A DNA stretch of 64,000 bases. Origin: Pseudomonas xantholysinigenes. GTDB lineage: Bacteria > Pseudomonadota > Gammaproteobacteria > Pseudomonadales > Pseudomonadaceae. The stretch lies in assembly GCF_014268885.2 (NCBI RefSeq), contig NZ_CP077095.1:1617501-1681500 (forward strand), given 5' to 3'. The position numbers and the translations under genes are program-made. The notes below the pieces were generated by a model, which ran no database searches, was not told where the DNA came from, and saw only the letters and a program-made list of their open reading frames with translations. Shown piece by piece: positions 50,752 to 59,675 of this stretch; within the stretch, counting starts at the first letter, position 1; each line of letters starts with the position of its first letter.

Positions 50752-51294
50752 ATGACGAAATACGACCTAGCGCTCAAGCAAGCACTCATCGAGGAGTGTC
50801 TTTCTGCCCGGAGTGTTCATGAGGTGGCACTGAGGCATAGCCTGAGTGCATCGCTGCTGCGCCGTTGGATAAAGGGCTATGAGCAACACGGTGCTGCAGG
50901 TCTGGCTACCAAGTACAGCCACTACGACGCCCAGTTCAAGTTGAAGGTTTTGCAGTGCATCGAGCAAGACGGACTGTCAGCCCAGCAAGCCTGCATACAG
51001 TTTGATATTCGTGGCCCGAGTAGCATCAGGCAATGGAAAAGGTTGTACGATGAAGGCGGACTAGAAGCACTTCACCCGCATCGTGCCCGAGAATCCAGTA
51101 TGCCCCGCAAAGCATCAGAACAACCCAACGTAAGCCCTGCTAAGCCTGCAGATGCTGAGTTGACACCTAAGCAAATGCTCGAAGAGCTGGAGTATTTACG
51201 TGCGGAGAATGCCTATCTAAAAAAGCTCGATGCCTTGATCCAAGCGGATCCACGCACTGCGCAACCAAGAAAGCGCAGGCTGTCCAAGGATTGA
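50752..51294 (+). CDS. IS3-family transposase OrfA
   Basis: 180 aa DNA-binding subunit. Two helix-turn-helix segments (about 12-50 and 62-100) as in IS150-type OrfA, then a Leu-rich helix M-L-E-E-L-E-Y-L-R-A-E-N-A-Y-L-K-K-L that may form a coiled coil. AGCGGAGGG precedes the ATG. OrfB begins in the -1 frame and overlaps the end by four bases. Confidence 0.93.
   Translation: MTKYDLALKQALIEECLSARSVHEVALRHSLSASLLRRWIKGYEQHGAAGLATKYSHYDAQFKLKVLQCIEQDGLSAQQACIQFDIRGPSSIRQWKRLYDEGGLEALHPHRARESSMPRKASEQPNVSPAKPADAELTPKQMLEELEYLRAENAYLKKLDALIQADPRTAQPRKRRLSKD
51219..51225 (+). other. Programmed -1 frameshift heptamer A-AAA-AAG
   Basis: The heptamer is in the right register of OrfA (codons CTA AAA AAG). 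From there the -1 frame stays open into OrfB, so slippage would give an OrfAB fusion transposase, as known for IS150 and relatives. Confidence 0.85.
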
Positions 51295-52115
51295 GGCATG
51301 AACATCGACTGGCTCTGCTGTTACGTGCTGCAGGGCTGGCACGCAGTACCTTCTATTACCAAAGCAAAGCCTTGGTGGCCGACAAGCATGCGGCCCTCAA
51401 AGAACGCATCAAGAGTGTCTATCACAGGCATAAGGGGCGGTACGGCTATCGCCGCATCACCGCCGTGCTTGGGTGCCATGGCGAGGTGATCAATCACAAG
51501 AAGGTGCAGCGGTTGATGCAGTTAATGGATCTGAAATCGCTGGTAAAAGTGAAGAAATATCGCTCCTACCGAGGTTCCGAAGGGCTTGTTGCATCTGATC
51601 TGCTCAAGCGTGAGTTCAAGGCGGAAGCCCCTAATCAGAAATGGGTAACCGATGTGACAGAGTTCAAGGTGAAAGGGCAGAAGCTGTTTCTTTCGCCTGT
51701 GATGGACCTGTACAACGGCGAAATTCTTGCCTATCAGATCAATCCGCGCCCTGAGTTCAAGATGGTGTCGGCGATGTTGGAGCAAGCTTTCGAGCGGCTG
51801 AACCCAGATGACAAACCGATATTGCACTCCGATCAGGGCTGGCAATACCGACAGCCCGCTTATCGACATATGCTGGGCAGAAAGAAAATACAACAGAGTA
51901 TGTCGCGTAAGGGTAACTGCCTGGACAATGCCGCGATGGAAAGCTTCTTTGGCACACTCAAGAGCGAGTTTTTCTATTTGCAATCGTTTGAGAGTGTTGA
52001 ACAACTGGCGTCAGGCCTTGAGGACTACATCGCCTACTACAACCAAGAGCGTATAAGTCTAAGACTGAATGGCTTGAGTCCGGTACAATTTCGGACCCAA
52101 GCGCTGAACCCATAG
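51291..52115 (+). CDS. IS3-family transposase OrfB (DDE catalytic part)
   Basis: 274 aa, counted from a TTG at 51291, but probably made mainly as an OrfAB fusion. An HTH_21 region (R-Y-G-Y-R-R-I) is followed by the integrase core with DDE residues in W-V-T-D-V-T-E-F, H-S-D-Q-G-W-Q-Y and N-A-A-M-E-S-F-F-G-T-L-K-S-E. All are intact. Confidence 0.93.
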   Translation: MRHEHRLALLLRAAGLARSTFYYQSKALVADKHAALKERIKSVYHRHKGRYGYRRITAVLGCHGEVINHKKVQRLMQLMDLKSLVKVKKYRSYRGSEGLVASDLLKREFKAEAPNQKWVTDVTEFKVKGQKLFLSPVMDLYNGEILAYQINPRPEFKMVSAMLEQAFERLNPDDKPILHSDQGWQYRQPAYRHMLGRKKIQQSMSRKGNCLDNAAMESFFGTLKSEFFYLQSFESVEQLASGLEDYIAYYNQERISLRLNGLSPVQFRTQALNP

Positions 52116-52157
52116 CGTACCCCGTCCAACTTTCGGGGGTCAGTTCAACGGCGAGTC

Positions 52158-52384
52158 ACTTTTTGTCAAACGCGACAAAAAGTAACCAAAAAACGCTGCG
52201 CTCCATTCATCCGGCCCTCCGCTACGCTCCGGGTTCCCTCACTCCGGCCTTGCTCCCGGGAGGATCGCGCTGAACGCCCCATCCTGGGGCGCAGCGCTTG
52301 ACGGGCATTCATGCCCGTCACCTCCCTCCGCAAGGCCTGCGTTCGGCCTCCTGAAGTCGCGAAGGTACGGGCGGCGCCTGGGCT
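52158..52384 (-). repeat. Dispersed intergenic repeat, copy 2 (inverted)
   Basis: The matching core is 52200-52384. The distal hairpin is ACTTTTTGTC/GACAAAAAGT (52158-52183), different in sequence from that of copy 1 but in the same place. The gap 52148-52532 holds this repeat and the leader of the cupin gene; no gene is supported in it. Confidence 0.75.
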
Positions 52385-52532
52385 GGCGCAGCTGCCGCTC
52401 GCGGGGTTTGGCGATAGCCTCTTGATCGGCAACGACAACGGCAACGGCCTCCCGGTTTTTTTGCGAATTGGCCGTTTGTCCTCGGCAACCCCGGGCTTAA
52501 CCTGAAGGTAGATGCCACTCAGGAGAAACCCG

Positions 52533-52946
52533 ATGCGAACCATCCACCTGCCTGTTGCCTTGCTGACCCTAGGCTTGCTTGTCCCACTGTCGCCCGCCTG
52601 GGCCCATGGCGAAAAACCTGACCAGGTGAAGATCCTGCAGGAGCAAAGCCCCAGCAATGCCCCCGGCAAGAAAGCCGTGATGCTCACTGTCAGCTATGGC
52701 CCTGGCCAGGCTTCTGCGGCGCATCAGCACCCAGGCGCGGTCATGGCCTACGTGCTGGAAGGGGCCGTCACCTCGAAGCTCAACGACGAAACGGAGAAAA
52801 CCTACAAGGCCGGCGAGTTCTGGTACGAGGCTCCAGGCACCGTGCACAGTGTTTCGCGCAATGCCAGCAAGACCGCGCCGGCAAAGCTGCTGGTCTGGAG
52901 TCTGGTGGACGAGGGGCGGCCAGTGACCGAGCCCCTGTCCCAATGA
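52533..52946 (+). CDS. Periplasmic cupin-domain protein
   Basis: 137 aa from the ATG at 52533 with AGGAG seven bases upstream. A Sec signal peptide ends at A-W-A (about residue 24). One cupin barrel follows, with H-Q-H-P-G-A near 70, G-x-F-W-Y-E-A-P-G-T-V-H near 103-114: the His and Glu positions of the two cupin metal motifs. Binding of a metal is likely; substrate unknown. It ends 14 bp before the convergent deaminase-like gene. Confidence 0.88.
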   Translation: MRTIHLPVALLTLGLLVPLSPAWAHGEKPDQVKILQEQSPSNAPGKKAVMLTVSYGPGQASAAHQHPGAVMAYVLEGAVTSKLNDETEKTYKAGEFWYEAPGTVHSVSRNASKTAPAKLLVWSLVDEGRPVTEPLSQ

Positions 52947-52959
52947 TTGACGGAGGTGC

Positions 52960-54204
52960 TTACAACGCGCCCTTCGCAGCTTGGATCAAGGCCTCGTCCA
53001 GCACCTGGCTGGGGGCGACCTGGACGCTCTGGGTGTAGAAGGGCGGCAGCTTCTGCGCCAACTGCGCCACGGCCTGCGGCGTCACCCCTGGGTGCAGCAG
53101 CACGTATTGCAGGTTGGACGGGAACGACTGCGGCACCGGCCCCTCCATGGTCGAACCATACGCACCGAAGGTCATCACCGCCTCGCTGGTGCGTGGGTCG
53201 GGAATGTACAGGAACACGAACGTGCCGTACTTGGGGTGGGTGAGGTACTGCTGCGCCTCGGCACGGACTTGTGGATCGTTGCTGTTCATCAGCTCCCAGC
53301 GCATCAAGGCATAACGGCGCGTGGTTTCCATGAACGCCGTGCGGATGGGCGACTGCTTTTCCTGGCCGCCCAGGCATGCCAGCAGGTTGCCGAACGGATC
53401 CAGCAGGGCCACGGCGTTCATCGTGTCGGCATGGCGGGCGGTTTCCGTCAGTGGTTTGGCCAAGGCCGCACCCGGCATGCGTGGGTCGTCGAACTTGACC
53501 GTCAAGGCCCATGGGCTGAGTTCGGTCAGTGCCTTGCGCACCGCGCTATTGGCCGGCAGCGACGCCGGGTTCTTCAGTTGATCTGGCGCCAGGCCGCTGT
53601 TGTTGCTCGCCTCGCGCACCGTATTGACGCTGGCGTCGAAGATCGAACCGGTCAGGCTGAATACCCGTGCGTCGATGGCTTCCTTCGCGAAGACAGGGCC
53701 TGCCGAGCCTTGGTACTGCCGATCGATAGGCGTGTCCACTGCGTAGTAGCCCCAGGTCTGCTGGGCTTTCTGGCGCACTTCCGGCGGCAGGGTCGGGAAG
53801 TCGAACTGGCTGTTGTAGTTGACCCCGGCATAGGTGTCGATGGCGCTGACCGCCACGTTGAAACCAGCGGTGAGCAGGGAGCCTGCGCACATCGCGCAAG
53901 GGTCCAGGGTGGTGACCACGGTAAGCTTGCTGGGCTCCGGCAGGTTCAGGGCCTGGCGGTTGTCGTAGTACCACTGCACCAACTGGCGCTCGCCGTGGGC
54001 TGTTGGGTCATGGGGCAGGAACGGTGGCTGCGCGGTGCTGTTGGGGTAGGGCATCAGCACATTGTTGTGCATGGCCTGCAACACCTTGCCGGTGGCATTC
54101 TCGATGATGCAGCCGCCTACCGCGAACGTCTTCTGCTGCGCAGCGAGGATGGCTTGGTCGGCGACGGTTTCCACGGCTTGCTGAGCATTGCGAACGGTGT
54201 CCAT
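52960..54204 (-). CDS. Cytidine-deaminase-fold protein, 414 aa
   Basis: The N-terminal ~150 residues carry the zinc motifs of the CDA/tRNA-adenosine deaminase superfamily: A-H-G-E (residues near 69-72) and T-L-D-P-C-A-M-C. So it should be a zinc-dependent nucleoside/base deaminase. The remaining ~260 residues are much longer than in TadA or guanine deaminases and have no motif I recognise. No signal peptide. It lies between tRNA-Asn and the cupin gene and has no evident partner. Confidence 0.82.
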   Translation of the reverse strand: MDTVRNAQQAVETVADQAILAAQQKTFAVGGCIIENATGKVLQAMHNNVLMPYPNSTAQPPFLPHDPTAHGERQLVQWYYDNRQALNLPEPSKLTVVTTLDPCAMCAGSLLTAGFNVAVSAIDTYAGVNYNSQFDFPTLPPEVRQKAQQTWGYYAVDTPIDRQYQGSAGPVFAKEAIDARVFSLTGSIFDASVNTVREASNNSGLAPDQLKNPASLPANSAVRKALTELSPWALTVKFDDPRMPGAALAKPLTETARHADTMNAVALLDPFGNLLACLGGQEKQSPIRTAFMETTRRYALMRWELMNSNDPQVRAEAQQYLTHPKYGTFVFLYIPDPRTSEAVMTFGAYGSTMEGPVPQSFPSNLQYVLLHPGVTPQAVAQLAQKLPPFYTQSVQVAPSQVLDEALIQAAKGAL

Positions 54205-54284
54205 GTTGACTCCCTGTCGTTGCTGCGCGAGGTGCGCAGGCAGACGATAGTCCAGGGCGGTCGGAAAACAAGTGCCGGGTCCTG

Positions 54285-54326
54285 AAAAGAAAAAACCTCC
54301 AGTGCTTGCGCATCTGGAGGTTTCTT
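54285..54326 (-). terminator. Intrinsic terminator of tRNA-Asn
   Basis: On the minus strand AAACCTCCAG / CTGGAGGTTT is followed by TTTCTTTTC, 8-10 bases after the tRNA 3' end. Confidence 0.9.
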
Positions 54327-54333
54327 CAATGTC

Positions 54334-54409
54334 TGGCTCCGCGACCTGGACTCGAACCAGGGACCCAATGATTAACAGTCATTTGCTCTACCGACTGAGC
54401 TATCGCGGA
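54334..54409 (-). tRNA. tRNA-Asn(GTT)
   Basis: 76 nt with encoded CCA. Acceptor TCCGCGA/TCGCGGA, anticodon loop C-T-GTT-A-A, T-loop GGTTCGAGTCC. It has its own promoter and terminator. Confidence 0.97.
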
Positions 54410-54419
54410 ATCTGCGGGT

Positions 54420-54447
54420 ATCTTACCCATGGCCCGAGGGAAGTCAA
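54420..54447 (-). promoter_or_regulatory. Promoter of tRNA-Asn
   Basis: Minus strand TTGACT (54447-54442), 16 bp, TAAGAT (54425-54420), start expected close to the tRNA 5' end. An 8-bp hairpin GAGGGAAG/CTTCCCTC overlapping it may end the upstream tyrB transcript. Confidence 0.75.
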
Positions 54448-54470
54448 GCTTCCCTCAGACAATCAAGCAG

Positions 54471-55667
54471 TTACAGCACCTCGACGATGGCCTTGGTGAC
54501 CACGTGGATGTTGCTCTGGTTCAGCGCGGCGACCGCGATGCGGCCGGTGTCCAGGGCGTAGATGCCGAACTCGTTCTTCAGGCGGGCGACCTGGTCAACG
54601 GTCAGGCCCGAGTAGGAGAACATGCCGACCTGACGGCCGACGAAGCTGAAGTCGCGGTTGGCGCCGTATTCGGCCAGCAACTGGACCATCTGCTTGCGCA
54701 TGCCGTGGATGCGAGTGCGCATCTCGGCCAGCTCGGTTTCCCACATCTGGCGCAGCTCGGCGCTGTTGAGCACGGCGGCGACGATGCTGGCGCCGTGGGT
54801 AGGCGGGTTGGAGTAGGTGGTGCGGATAACCCGCTTGACCTGCGACAGCACGCGGGTGCTCTCGTCCTTCGAAGCGGTGACGATCGACAGCGCGCCAACG
54901 CGCTCGCCGTACAGCGAGAACGACTTGGAGAACGAGCTGGAGACAAAGAACTCCAGGCCCGACTCGGCGAACAGGCGCACGGCGAAGGCGTCTTCGTCGA
55001 TGCCGTCGCCGAAGCCCTGGTAGGCCATGTCGAGGAATGGCACATGGCCCTTGGCCTTGACCACTTCCAGCACGTTCTTCCAGTCGTCCAGGGTCAGGTC
55101 GACGCCGGTCGGGTTATGGCAGCAGGCGTGCAGGACGATGATCGAGCCGGCAGGCAGCTTGTTCAGGTCTTCGAGCATGCCCGCGCGGTTGACGCCGTTG
55201 CTGGCCGCGTCGTAGTAGCGGTAGGTCTGTACCGGGAAGCCGGCGCTCTCGAACAGGGCGCGGTGGTTTTCCCAGCTCGGGTCGCTGATGGCGACCACGG
55301 CGCCCGGCTGCAGGCGCTTGAGGAAGTCGGCGCCGATCTTCAGCGCGCCGGTGCCGCCCACGGCCTGCACGGTGACCACGCGGCCGGCGGCCAGCAGTGG
55401 CGACTCGGCGCCGAAGATCAGCTTTTGCACGGCCTGGTCGTACTGGGCGATGCCGTCGATCGGCAGGTAGCCGCGGGAGGCGTGCTGTGCGGCACGGGCG
55501 GTCTCGGCTTCGATCACCGCGCGCAGCAGCGGGATGCGGCCTTCCTCATTGCAGTACACGCCCACGCCCAGGTTCACCTTGTCGGTGCGGGTATCGGCGT
55601 TGAATGCTTCGTTGAGGCCCAGGATGGGATCGCGGGGTGCCAGCTCGACAGCGGAAAACAGGCTCAT
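54471..55667 (-). CDS. tyrB: Aromatic amino acid aminotransferase
   Basis: 398 aa, class I fold-type I PLP enzyme. The PLP Lys is in S-S-S-F-S-K-S-F-S-L-Y-G-E-R near 247; H-A-C-C-H-N-P-T-G near 190 and the substrate-carboxylate Arg in the C-terminal region (R-x-G-M-F-S-Y-S-G-type, here G-R-Q-V-G-M-F-S) fit the aspartate/aromatic aminotransferase subgroup. It transaminates phenylpyruvate, hydroxyphenylpyruvate and probably oxaloacetate. Divergent from uvrB. Confidence 0.92.
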   Translation of the reverse strand: MSLFSAVELAPRDPILGLNEAFNADTRTDKVNLGVGVYCNEEGRIPLLRAVIEAETARAAQHASRGYLPIDGIAQYDQAVQKLIFGAESPLLAAGRVVTVQAVGGTGALKIGADFLKRLQPGAVVAISDPSWENHRALFESAGFPVQTYRYYDAASNGVNRAGMLEDLNKLPAGSIIVLHACCHNPTGVDLTLDDWKNVLEVVKAKGHVPFLDMAYQGFGDGIDEDAFAVRLFAESGLEFFVSSSFSKSFSLYGERVGALSIVTASKDESTRVLSQVKRVIRTTYSNPPTHGASIVAAVLNSAELRQMWETELAEMRTRIHGMRKQMVQLLAEYGANRDFSFVGRQVGMFSYSGLTVDQVARLKNEFGIYALDTGRIAVAALNQSNIHVVTKAIVEVL

Positions 55668-55914
55668 TGTTACCTTGGCTCTGATAGGAGAGTGATAGGG
55701 GTGGCCACGCTCCAGCCGAAGGCACTGAAGCGGTGCACAAACGGGGAGTCAGTATAGTGATACCGACCGGTCACCGCGACAGTCTGCCGCTGCTTTTCCC
55801 ACGGTTTGCGCAAATATTTTTTGACCACTGGTCGAATTGCCCGGTCCATTGCAATGCGCGTTCACAGGTTGCCCTTGAAAGCTGCGCCCGGCGCGCGCAT
55901 TTGGGTATAGACTA

Positions 55915-55930
55915 CTGGCTAAATTTACAG
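55915..55930 (+). promoter_or_regulatory. LexA (SOS) box upstream of uvrB
   Basis: CTGGCTAAATTTACAG has the CTG-N10-CAG form and lies 26 bp before the uvrB start codon, as expected for the SOS-controlled uvrB gene. The 55668-55914 part of the divergent gap has no other recognised element. Confidence 0.75.
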
Positions 55931-55956
55931 TTGCCGCGACATCCACGAGGTCCGCC

Positions 55957-57972
55957 ATGTCCGAGTTCCAGCTCGTCACCCGATTCCAGCCGGCCGGCGA
56001 CCAGCCCGAGGCCATCCGCCTGATGGTCGAAGGCATCGACGCGGGCCTTTCGCACCAGACGTTGCTCGGGGTGACCGGCTCGGGCAAGACCTTCAGCATC
56101 GCCAACGTGATCCAGCAGGTGCAACGCCCGACCATGGTGCTGGCGCCGAACAAGACCCTGGCCGCGCAGCTGTACGGCGAATTCAAGGCGTTCTTCCCGA
56201 ACAATGCGGTGGAATACTTCGTTTCGTACTACGACTACTACCAGCCCGAAGCCTATGTGCCGTCGTCGGACACCTTCATCGAGAAGGACGCCTCGATCAA
56301 CGACCATATCGAGCAGATGCGCCTGTCGGCGACCAAGGCATTGCTGGAGCGACGCGACGCGATCATCGTCACCACCGTGTCGTGCATCTATGGCCTGGGC
56401 AGCCCGGAGACCTACCTGAAGATGGTCCTGCACGTCGATCGCGGCGACAAGCTCGACCAGCGCGCCTTGTTGCGCCGCCTGGCAGACCTGCAGTACACCC
56501 GCAACGAGATGGACTTCGCCCGCGCCACGTTCCGTGTGCGCGGCGACGTGATCGACATCTTCCCGGCCGAATCCGACCTCGAGGCGATCCGTATCGAGCT
56601 GTTCGACGACGAGGTGGAGAACATCGCCGCCTTCGACCCGCTGACCGGCGAGGTGATCCGCAAGCTGCCGCGTTTCACCTTCTACCCCAAGAGCCACTAT
56701 GTGACCCCGCGGGAGACCCTGCTCGACGCGGTGGAGGGTATCAAGGAAGAACTCAAGGACCGCCTGGAGTACCTGAACACACACAACAAGCTGGTCGAGG
56801 CCCAGCGCCTGGAGCAACGTACCCGCTTCGACCTGGAGATGATCCTCGAGCTGGGCTACTGCAACGGCATCGAGAACTACTCGCGCTATCTCTCCGGGCG
56901 CCCGGCGGGCGCGCCGCCGCCCACCCTGTATGACTACTTGCCGCCAGACGCGCTGCTGGTGATCGACGAGTCCCATGTCAGCGTTCCCCAGGTCGGCGCC
57001 ATGTACAAGGGCGACCGCTCGCGCAAAGAGACTTTGGTGGAGTACGGTTTCCGCCTGCCGTCGGCGCTGGACAACCGGCCGATGCGCTTCGACGAATGGG
57101 AGGCGGTGAGCCCGCAGACCATCTTCGTCTCCGCCACCCCCGGGCCCTACGAGGCCGAGCACGCTGGCCGGGTAGTGGAGCAGGTGGTGCGTCCGACCGG
57201 CCTGGTCGATCCGCAGGTCGAGGTGCGTCCGGCGCTGACCCAGGTCGATGACTTGCTGTCGGAGATCGGCAAGCGCGTCGCCCAGGGCGAGCGGGTGCTG
57301 GCCACCACGCTGACCAAGCGCATGGCCGAGGACCTCACCGACTACCTGGCCGACCACGATGTGCGGGTGCGCTACCTGCACTCGGACATCGACACCGTCG
57401 AGCGGGTCGAGATCATCCGCGATCTGCGCCTGGGCACCTTCGATGTGCTGGTGGGCATCAACCTGCTGCGCGAGGGCCTGGACATGCCCGAGGTGTCGCT
57501 GGTGGCCATCCTCGATGCCGACAAGGAGGGCTTCCTGCGCTCCGAGCGCTCGCTGATCCAGACCATCGGCCGCGCCGCACGCAACCTTAATGGCAAGGCG
57601 ATCCTCTACGCCGACAACATCACCGGCTCCATGCAGCGCGCCATCGACGAGACCGAACGGCGTCGGGCCAAGCAGGTAGCGTTCAACGAGGCTAATGGCA
57701 TCGTGCCCAAGGGGGTGGTCAAGGACATCACCGACATCCTGGAGGGTGCCACCGTGCCGGGGGCGCGCAGCAAGAAGCGCAAGGGCATGGCCAAGGCGGC
57801 GGAGGAGGCTGGGCGTTACGAAGCCGAGTTGCAGAGCCCGGCCGAGATCACCAAGCGCATCAAGCAGTTGGAAGAGAAAATGTTCCAGTTCGCCCGCGAC
57901 CTGGAGTTCGAGGCCGCGGCGCAGTTGCGCGACGAGATCGGCAAGCTGCGCGAGCGCTTGCTGGCTAGCTAA
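55957..57972 (+). CDS. uvrB: Excinuclease ABC subunit B
   Basis: 671 aa, normal for UvrB, the DNA damage-verifying helicase of nucleotide excision repair. Walker [10 protein letters not shown] near 39-46, beta-hairpin [10 protein letters not shown] near 92, D-E-S-H near 338, motif [11 protein letters not shown] near 535 and the C-terminal UVR domain (K-Q-L-E-E-K-M ... [14 protein letters not shown]) that binds UvrC. GAGG precedes the ATG. Confidence 0.98.
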   Translation: MSEFQLVTRFQPAGDQPEAIRLMVEGIDAGLSHQTLLGVTGSGKTFSIANVIQQVQRPTMVLAPNKTLAAQLYGEFKAFFPNNAVEYFVSYYDYYQPEAYVPSSDTFIEKDASINDHIEQMRLSATKALLERRDAIIVTTVSCIYGLGSPETYLKMVLHVDRGDKLDQRALLRRLADLQYTRNEMDFARATFRVRGDVIDIFPAESDLEAIRIELFDDEVENIAAFDPLTGEVIRKLPRFTFYPKSHYVTPRETLLDAVEGIKEELKDRLEYLNTHNKLVEAQRLEQRTRFDLEMILELGYCNGIENYSRYLSGRPAGAPPPTLYDYLPPDALLVIDESHVSVPQVGAMYKGDRSRKETLVEYGFRLPSALDNRPMRFDEWEAVSPQTIFVSATPGPYEAEHAGRVVEQVVRPTGLVDPQVEVRPALTQVDDLLSEIGKRVAQGERVLATTLTKRMAEDLTDYLADHDVRVRYLHSDIDTVERVEIIRDLRLGTFDVLVGINLLREGLDMPEVSLVAILDADKEGFLRSERSLIQTIGRAARNLNGKAILYADNITGSMQRAIDETERRRAKQVAFNEANGIVPKGVVKDITDILEGATVPGARSKKRKGMAKAAEEAGRYEAELQSPAEITKRIKQLEEKMFQFARDLEFEAAAQLRDEIGKLRERLLAS

Positions 57973-57988
57973 AGCCGTACGCAATCCC

Positions 57989-58105
57989 TGTAGGAGCGGC
58001 CTTGTGCCGCGAAAGAGCTGCGCAGCAGCCCCAGGATTTCAGCGTCAAGGTAGAAATTGCCGGGGCCGCTCTGCGGCCCTTTCGCGGCACAAGGTCGCTC
58101 CTACA
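57989..58105. repeat. REP inverted pair between uvrB and the efflux gene
   Basis: TGTAGGAGCGGCCTTGTGCC at the left and its near complement GGCACAAGGTCGCTCCTACA at the right flank a GC-rich centre. It lies between convergent genes. Confidence 0.85.
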
Positions 58106-58124
58106 CAGCTCAGGTGTGACTCGC

Positions 58125-59675
58125 TCAGTGCGCTTCGCCCGCCTTCAACCCCTGCGGCAACTTGCGCGTGAGCAACACCGCCAGCATGCTCACCGCCAGC
58201 CCGATCCCGACAAAATGGAAGGCATCGTTGTAGGCCATGATCAACGCCTGCTGATGAGTGATTTCGCTCAGCTTGCCCAGCGCCGCGTTATCGCTGCCCA
58301 GCCGTTCGGCCAGTTGCGCCAGGCGTTCAGCCACCTGAGGGTTGTTCGGCACCACCGCCTCGCGCAGGTAGTCGAAATACACCTTGGTCCGCGCATCCAG
58401 CAGCGTTGCCAGCAGCGCGATGCCAATGGCGCCACCGAGGTTACGCAGGATGTTGAAAAGGCTCGAGGCCGACCCCGCATCCTGCGGCTGGATATACGCC
58501 GTGGCAATCAGCGAGATGGTCACCATGATCATTGGCTGGCCGATGGCGCGGATCACCTGGATCTGATTGAACTGTGGCCCGGCGAAGTCCGGGTTGAGTA
58601 CTCCGGAGCTGAAACTGGCCAATCCGAACAGGCAAAAGCCCAGGGCGCAGAGCACCTTCGGCGAGATCACCTTCATCAATTGCGGCACCAGCGGAATCAA
58701 GAACAGCTGCGGGATGCCCATCCACATGATTACTTCGCCGATCTGCAGGGCGTTATAGCCCTGGATCTGCGCCAGGTAGAGCGGTAGCAGGTAGATCGAA
58801 CCGTACAGGCCGACGCCCATGCCCAGGCTGGCGATACTCGACAGGCCGAAGTTGCGGTTGCCGAGAATGCGCAGGTTGATCAGCGGGTGCGCGCGGGAGA
58901 ATTGCAGGATCACGAACAGGACCAGGCTGAGCAAGGCCACGGTGCCGAGGCTGACGATCAGGTTCGACTCCAGCCAGTCCTTGCGATGCCCCTCCTCGAG
59001 AAACACCTGCAGGCAGCCCAGGCCCAGGCCCAGGGTGACGATGCCGGCATAGTCGGTGCTCTTCAACAGCTCCCAGTGCGCTTCTTTTTTTTCCAGCCCG
59101 TAGAGCAGGCCAGCGATCATCACCAGCCCCGGCGGGATGTTGATGTAGAAGATGTACTCCCAACCCCAGTTCTCGGTCAGCCAGCCGCCCAGGGTCGGGC
59201 CGATCGAGGGCGCGAAGGTGGCAGTCATGGCGAACATGGCCATGCCCTTGGCGCGGTGGTGCTCAGGCAGCTTGATCAGCGTCAGGGTGAAGGCCAGCGG
59301 GATCAAGGCGCCGCCGGTGAAACCCTGTAGGGCGCGGAACAGGATCATGCTCTCCAGGTTCCAGGCCATCGAGCACAGCAACGACGACACCAGGAAGCCC
59401 AGCGACACCCACACCGCCAGGCGCCGGGCCGATAGCAGCTGCACCAGCCAGGCGGTCAGGGGGATCATGATGATCTCCGCCACCAGGTAGGAAGTGGAAA
59501 TCCATGAGCCTTCCTCCAGGGTCGCCGACAGCGCGCCCTGGATGTCCTTCAGCGACGAGTTGGTGATCTGGATGTCCAGCACCGCCATGAAGGCGCCGAG
59601 CATCACACTCATCACCGCGATCCAGTCGCGTCGGCTCGGCTCCGCCGTGGGGCGCAGCAGCGGGTCACCGGCCAT
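58125..59675 (-). CDS. DHA2-family MFS multidrug efflux transporter (EmrB-like)
   Basis: 516 aa from the ATG at 59675, which overlaps the upstream HlyD gene by 11 bp. Fourteen membrane helices are expected; motif D1 near the first helix (L-D-I-Q-I-T-N-S-S-L) and motif A/C (G-P-T-L-G-G-W-L) identify the EmrB/QacA group. With the periplasmic adaptor encoded just upstream it should form a tripartite pump with a TolC-type outer-membrane channel encoded elsewhere. Substrates unknown. Confidence 0.93.
   Translation of the reverse strand: MAGDPLLRPTAEPSRRDWIAVMSVMLGAFMAVLDIQITNSSLKDIQGALSATLEEGSWISTSYLVAEIIMIPLTAWLVQLLSARRLAVWVSLGFLVSSLLCSMAWNLESMILFRALQGFTGGALIPLAFTLTLIKLPEHHRAKGMAMFAMTATFAPSIGPTLGGWLTENWGWEYIFYINIPPGLVMIAGLLYGLEKKEAHWELLKSTDYAGIVTLGLGLGCLQVFLEEGHRKDWLESNLIVSLGTVALLSLVLFVILQFSRAHPLINLRILGNRNFGLSSIASLGMGVGLYGSIYLLPLYLAQIQGYNALQIGEVIMWMGIPQLFLIPLVPQLMKVISPKVLCALGFCLFGLASFSSGVLNPDFAGPQFNQIQVIRAIGQPMIMVTISLIATAYIQPQDAGSASSLFNILRNLGGAIGIALLATLLDARTKVYFDYLREAVVPNNPQVAERLAQLAERLGSDNAALGKLSEITHQQALIMAYNDAFHFVGIGLAVSMLAVLLTRKLPQGLKAGEAH

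Larger units (their letters stand above)
50702..52147. mobile_element. Complete IS3-family (IS150-like) insertion sequence
   Basis: 1446 bp with 25-bp perfect terminal inverted repeats (left starts TGAACTGACCCCCGAAAGTT; right ends in its complement), beginning TG and ending CA, and a 3-bp target duplication ACG (50699-50701 and 52148-52150). Two overlapping ORFs and a frameshift site are intact, so it looks competent and recent. It sits between two inverted copies of a dispersed repeat. Confidence 0.95.

Noticed and set aside
52981..54285. 434-codon frame on the plus strand
   Set aside because: Antisense of the deaminase-like gene, which has intact zinc motifs.
55912..57984. 690-codon open frame on the minus strand
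   Set aside because: It is the antisense of uvrB, has no family resemblance, and arises from high GC codon bias.
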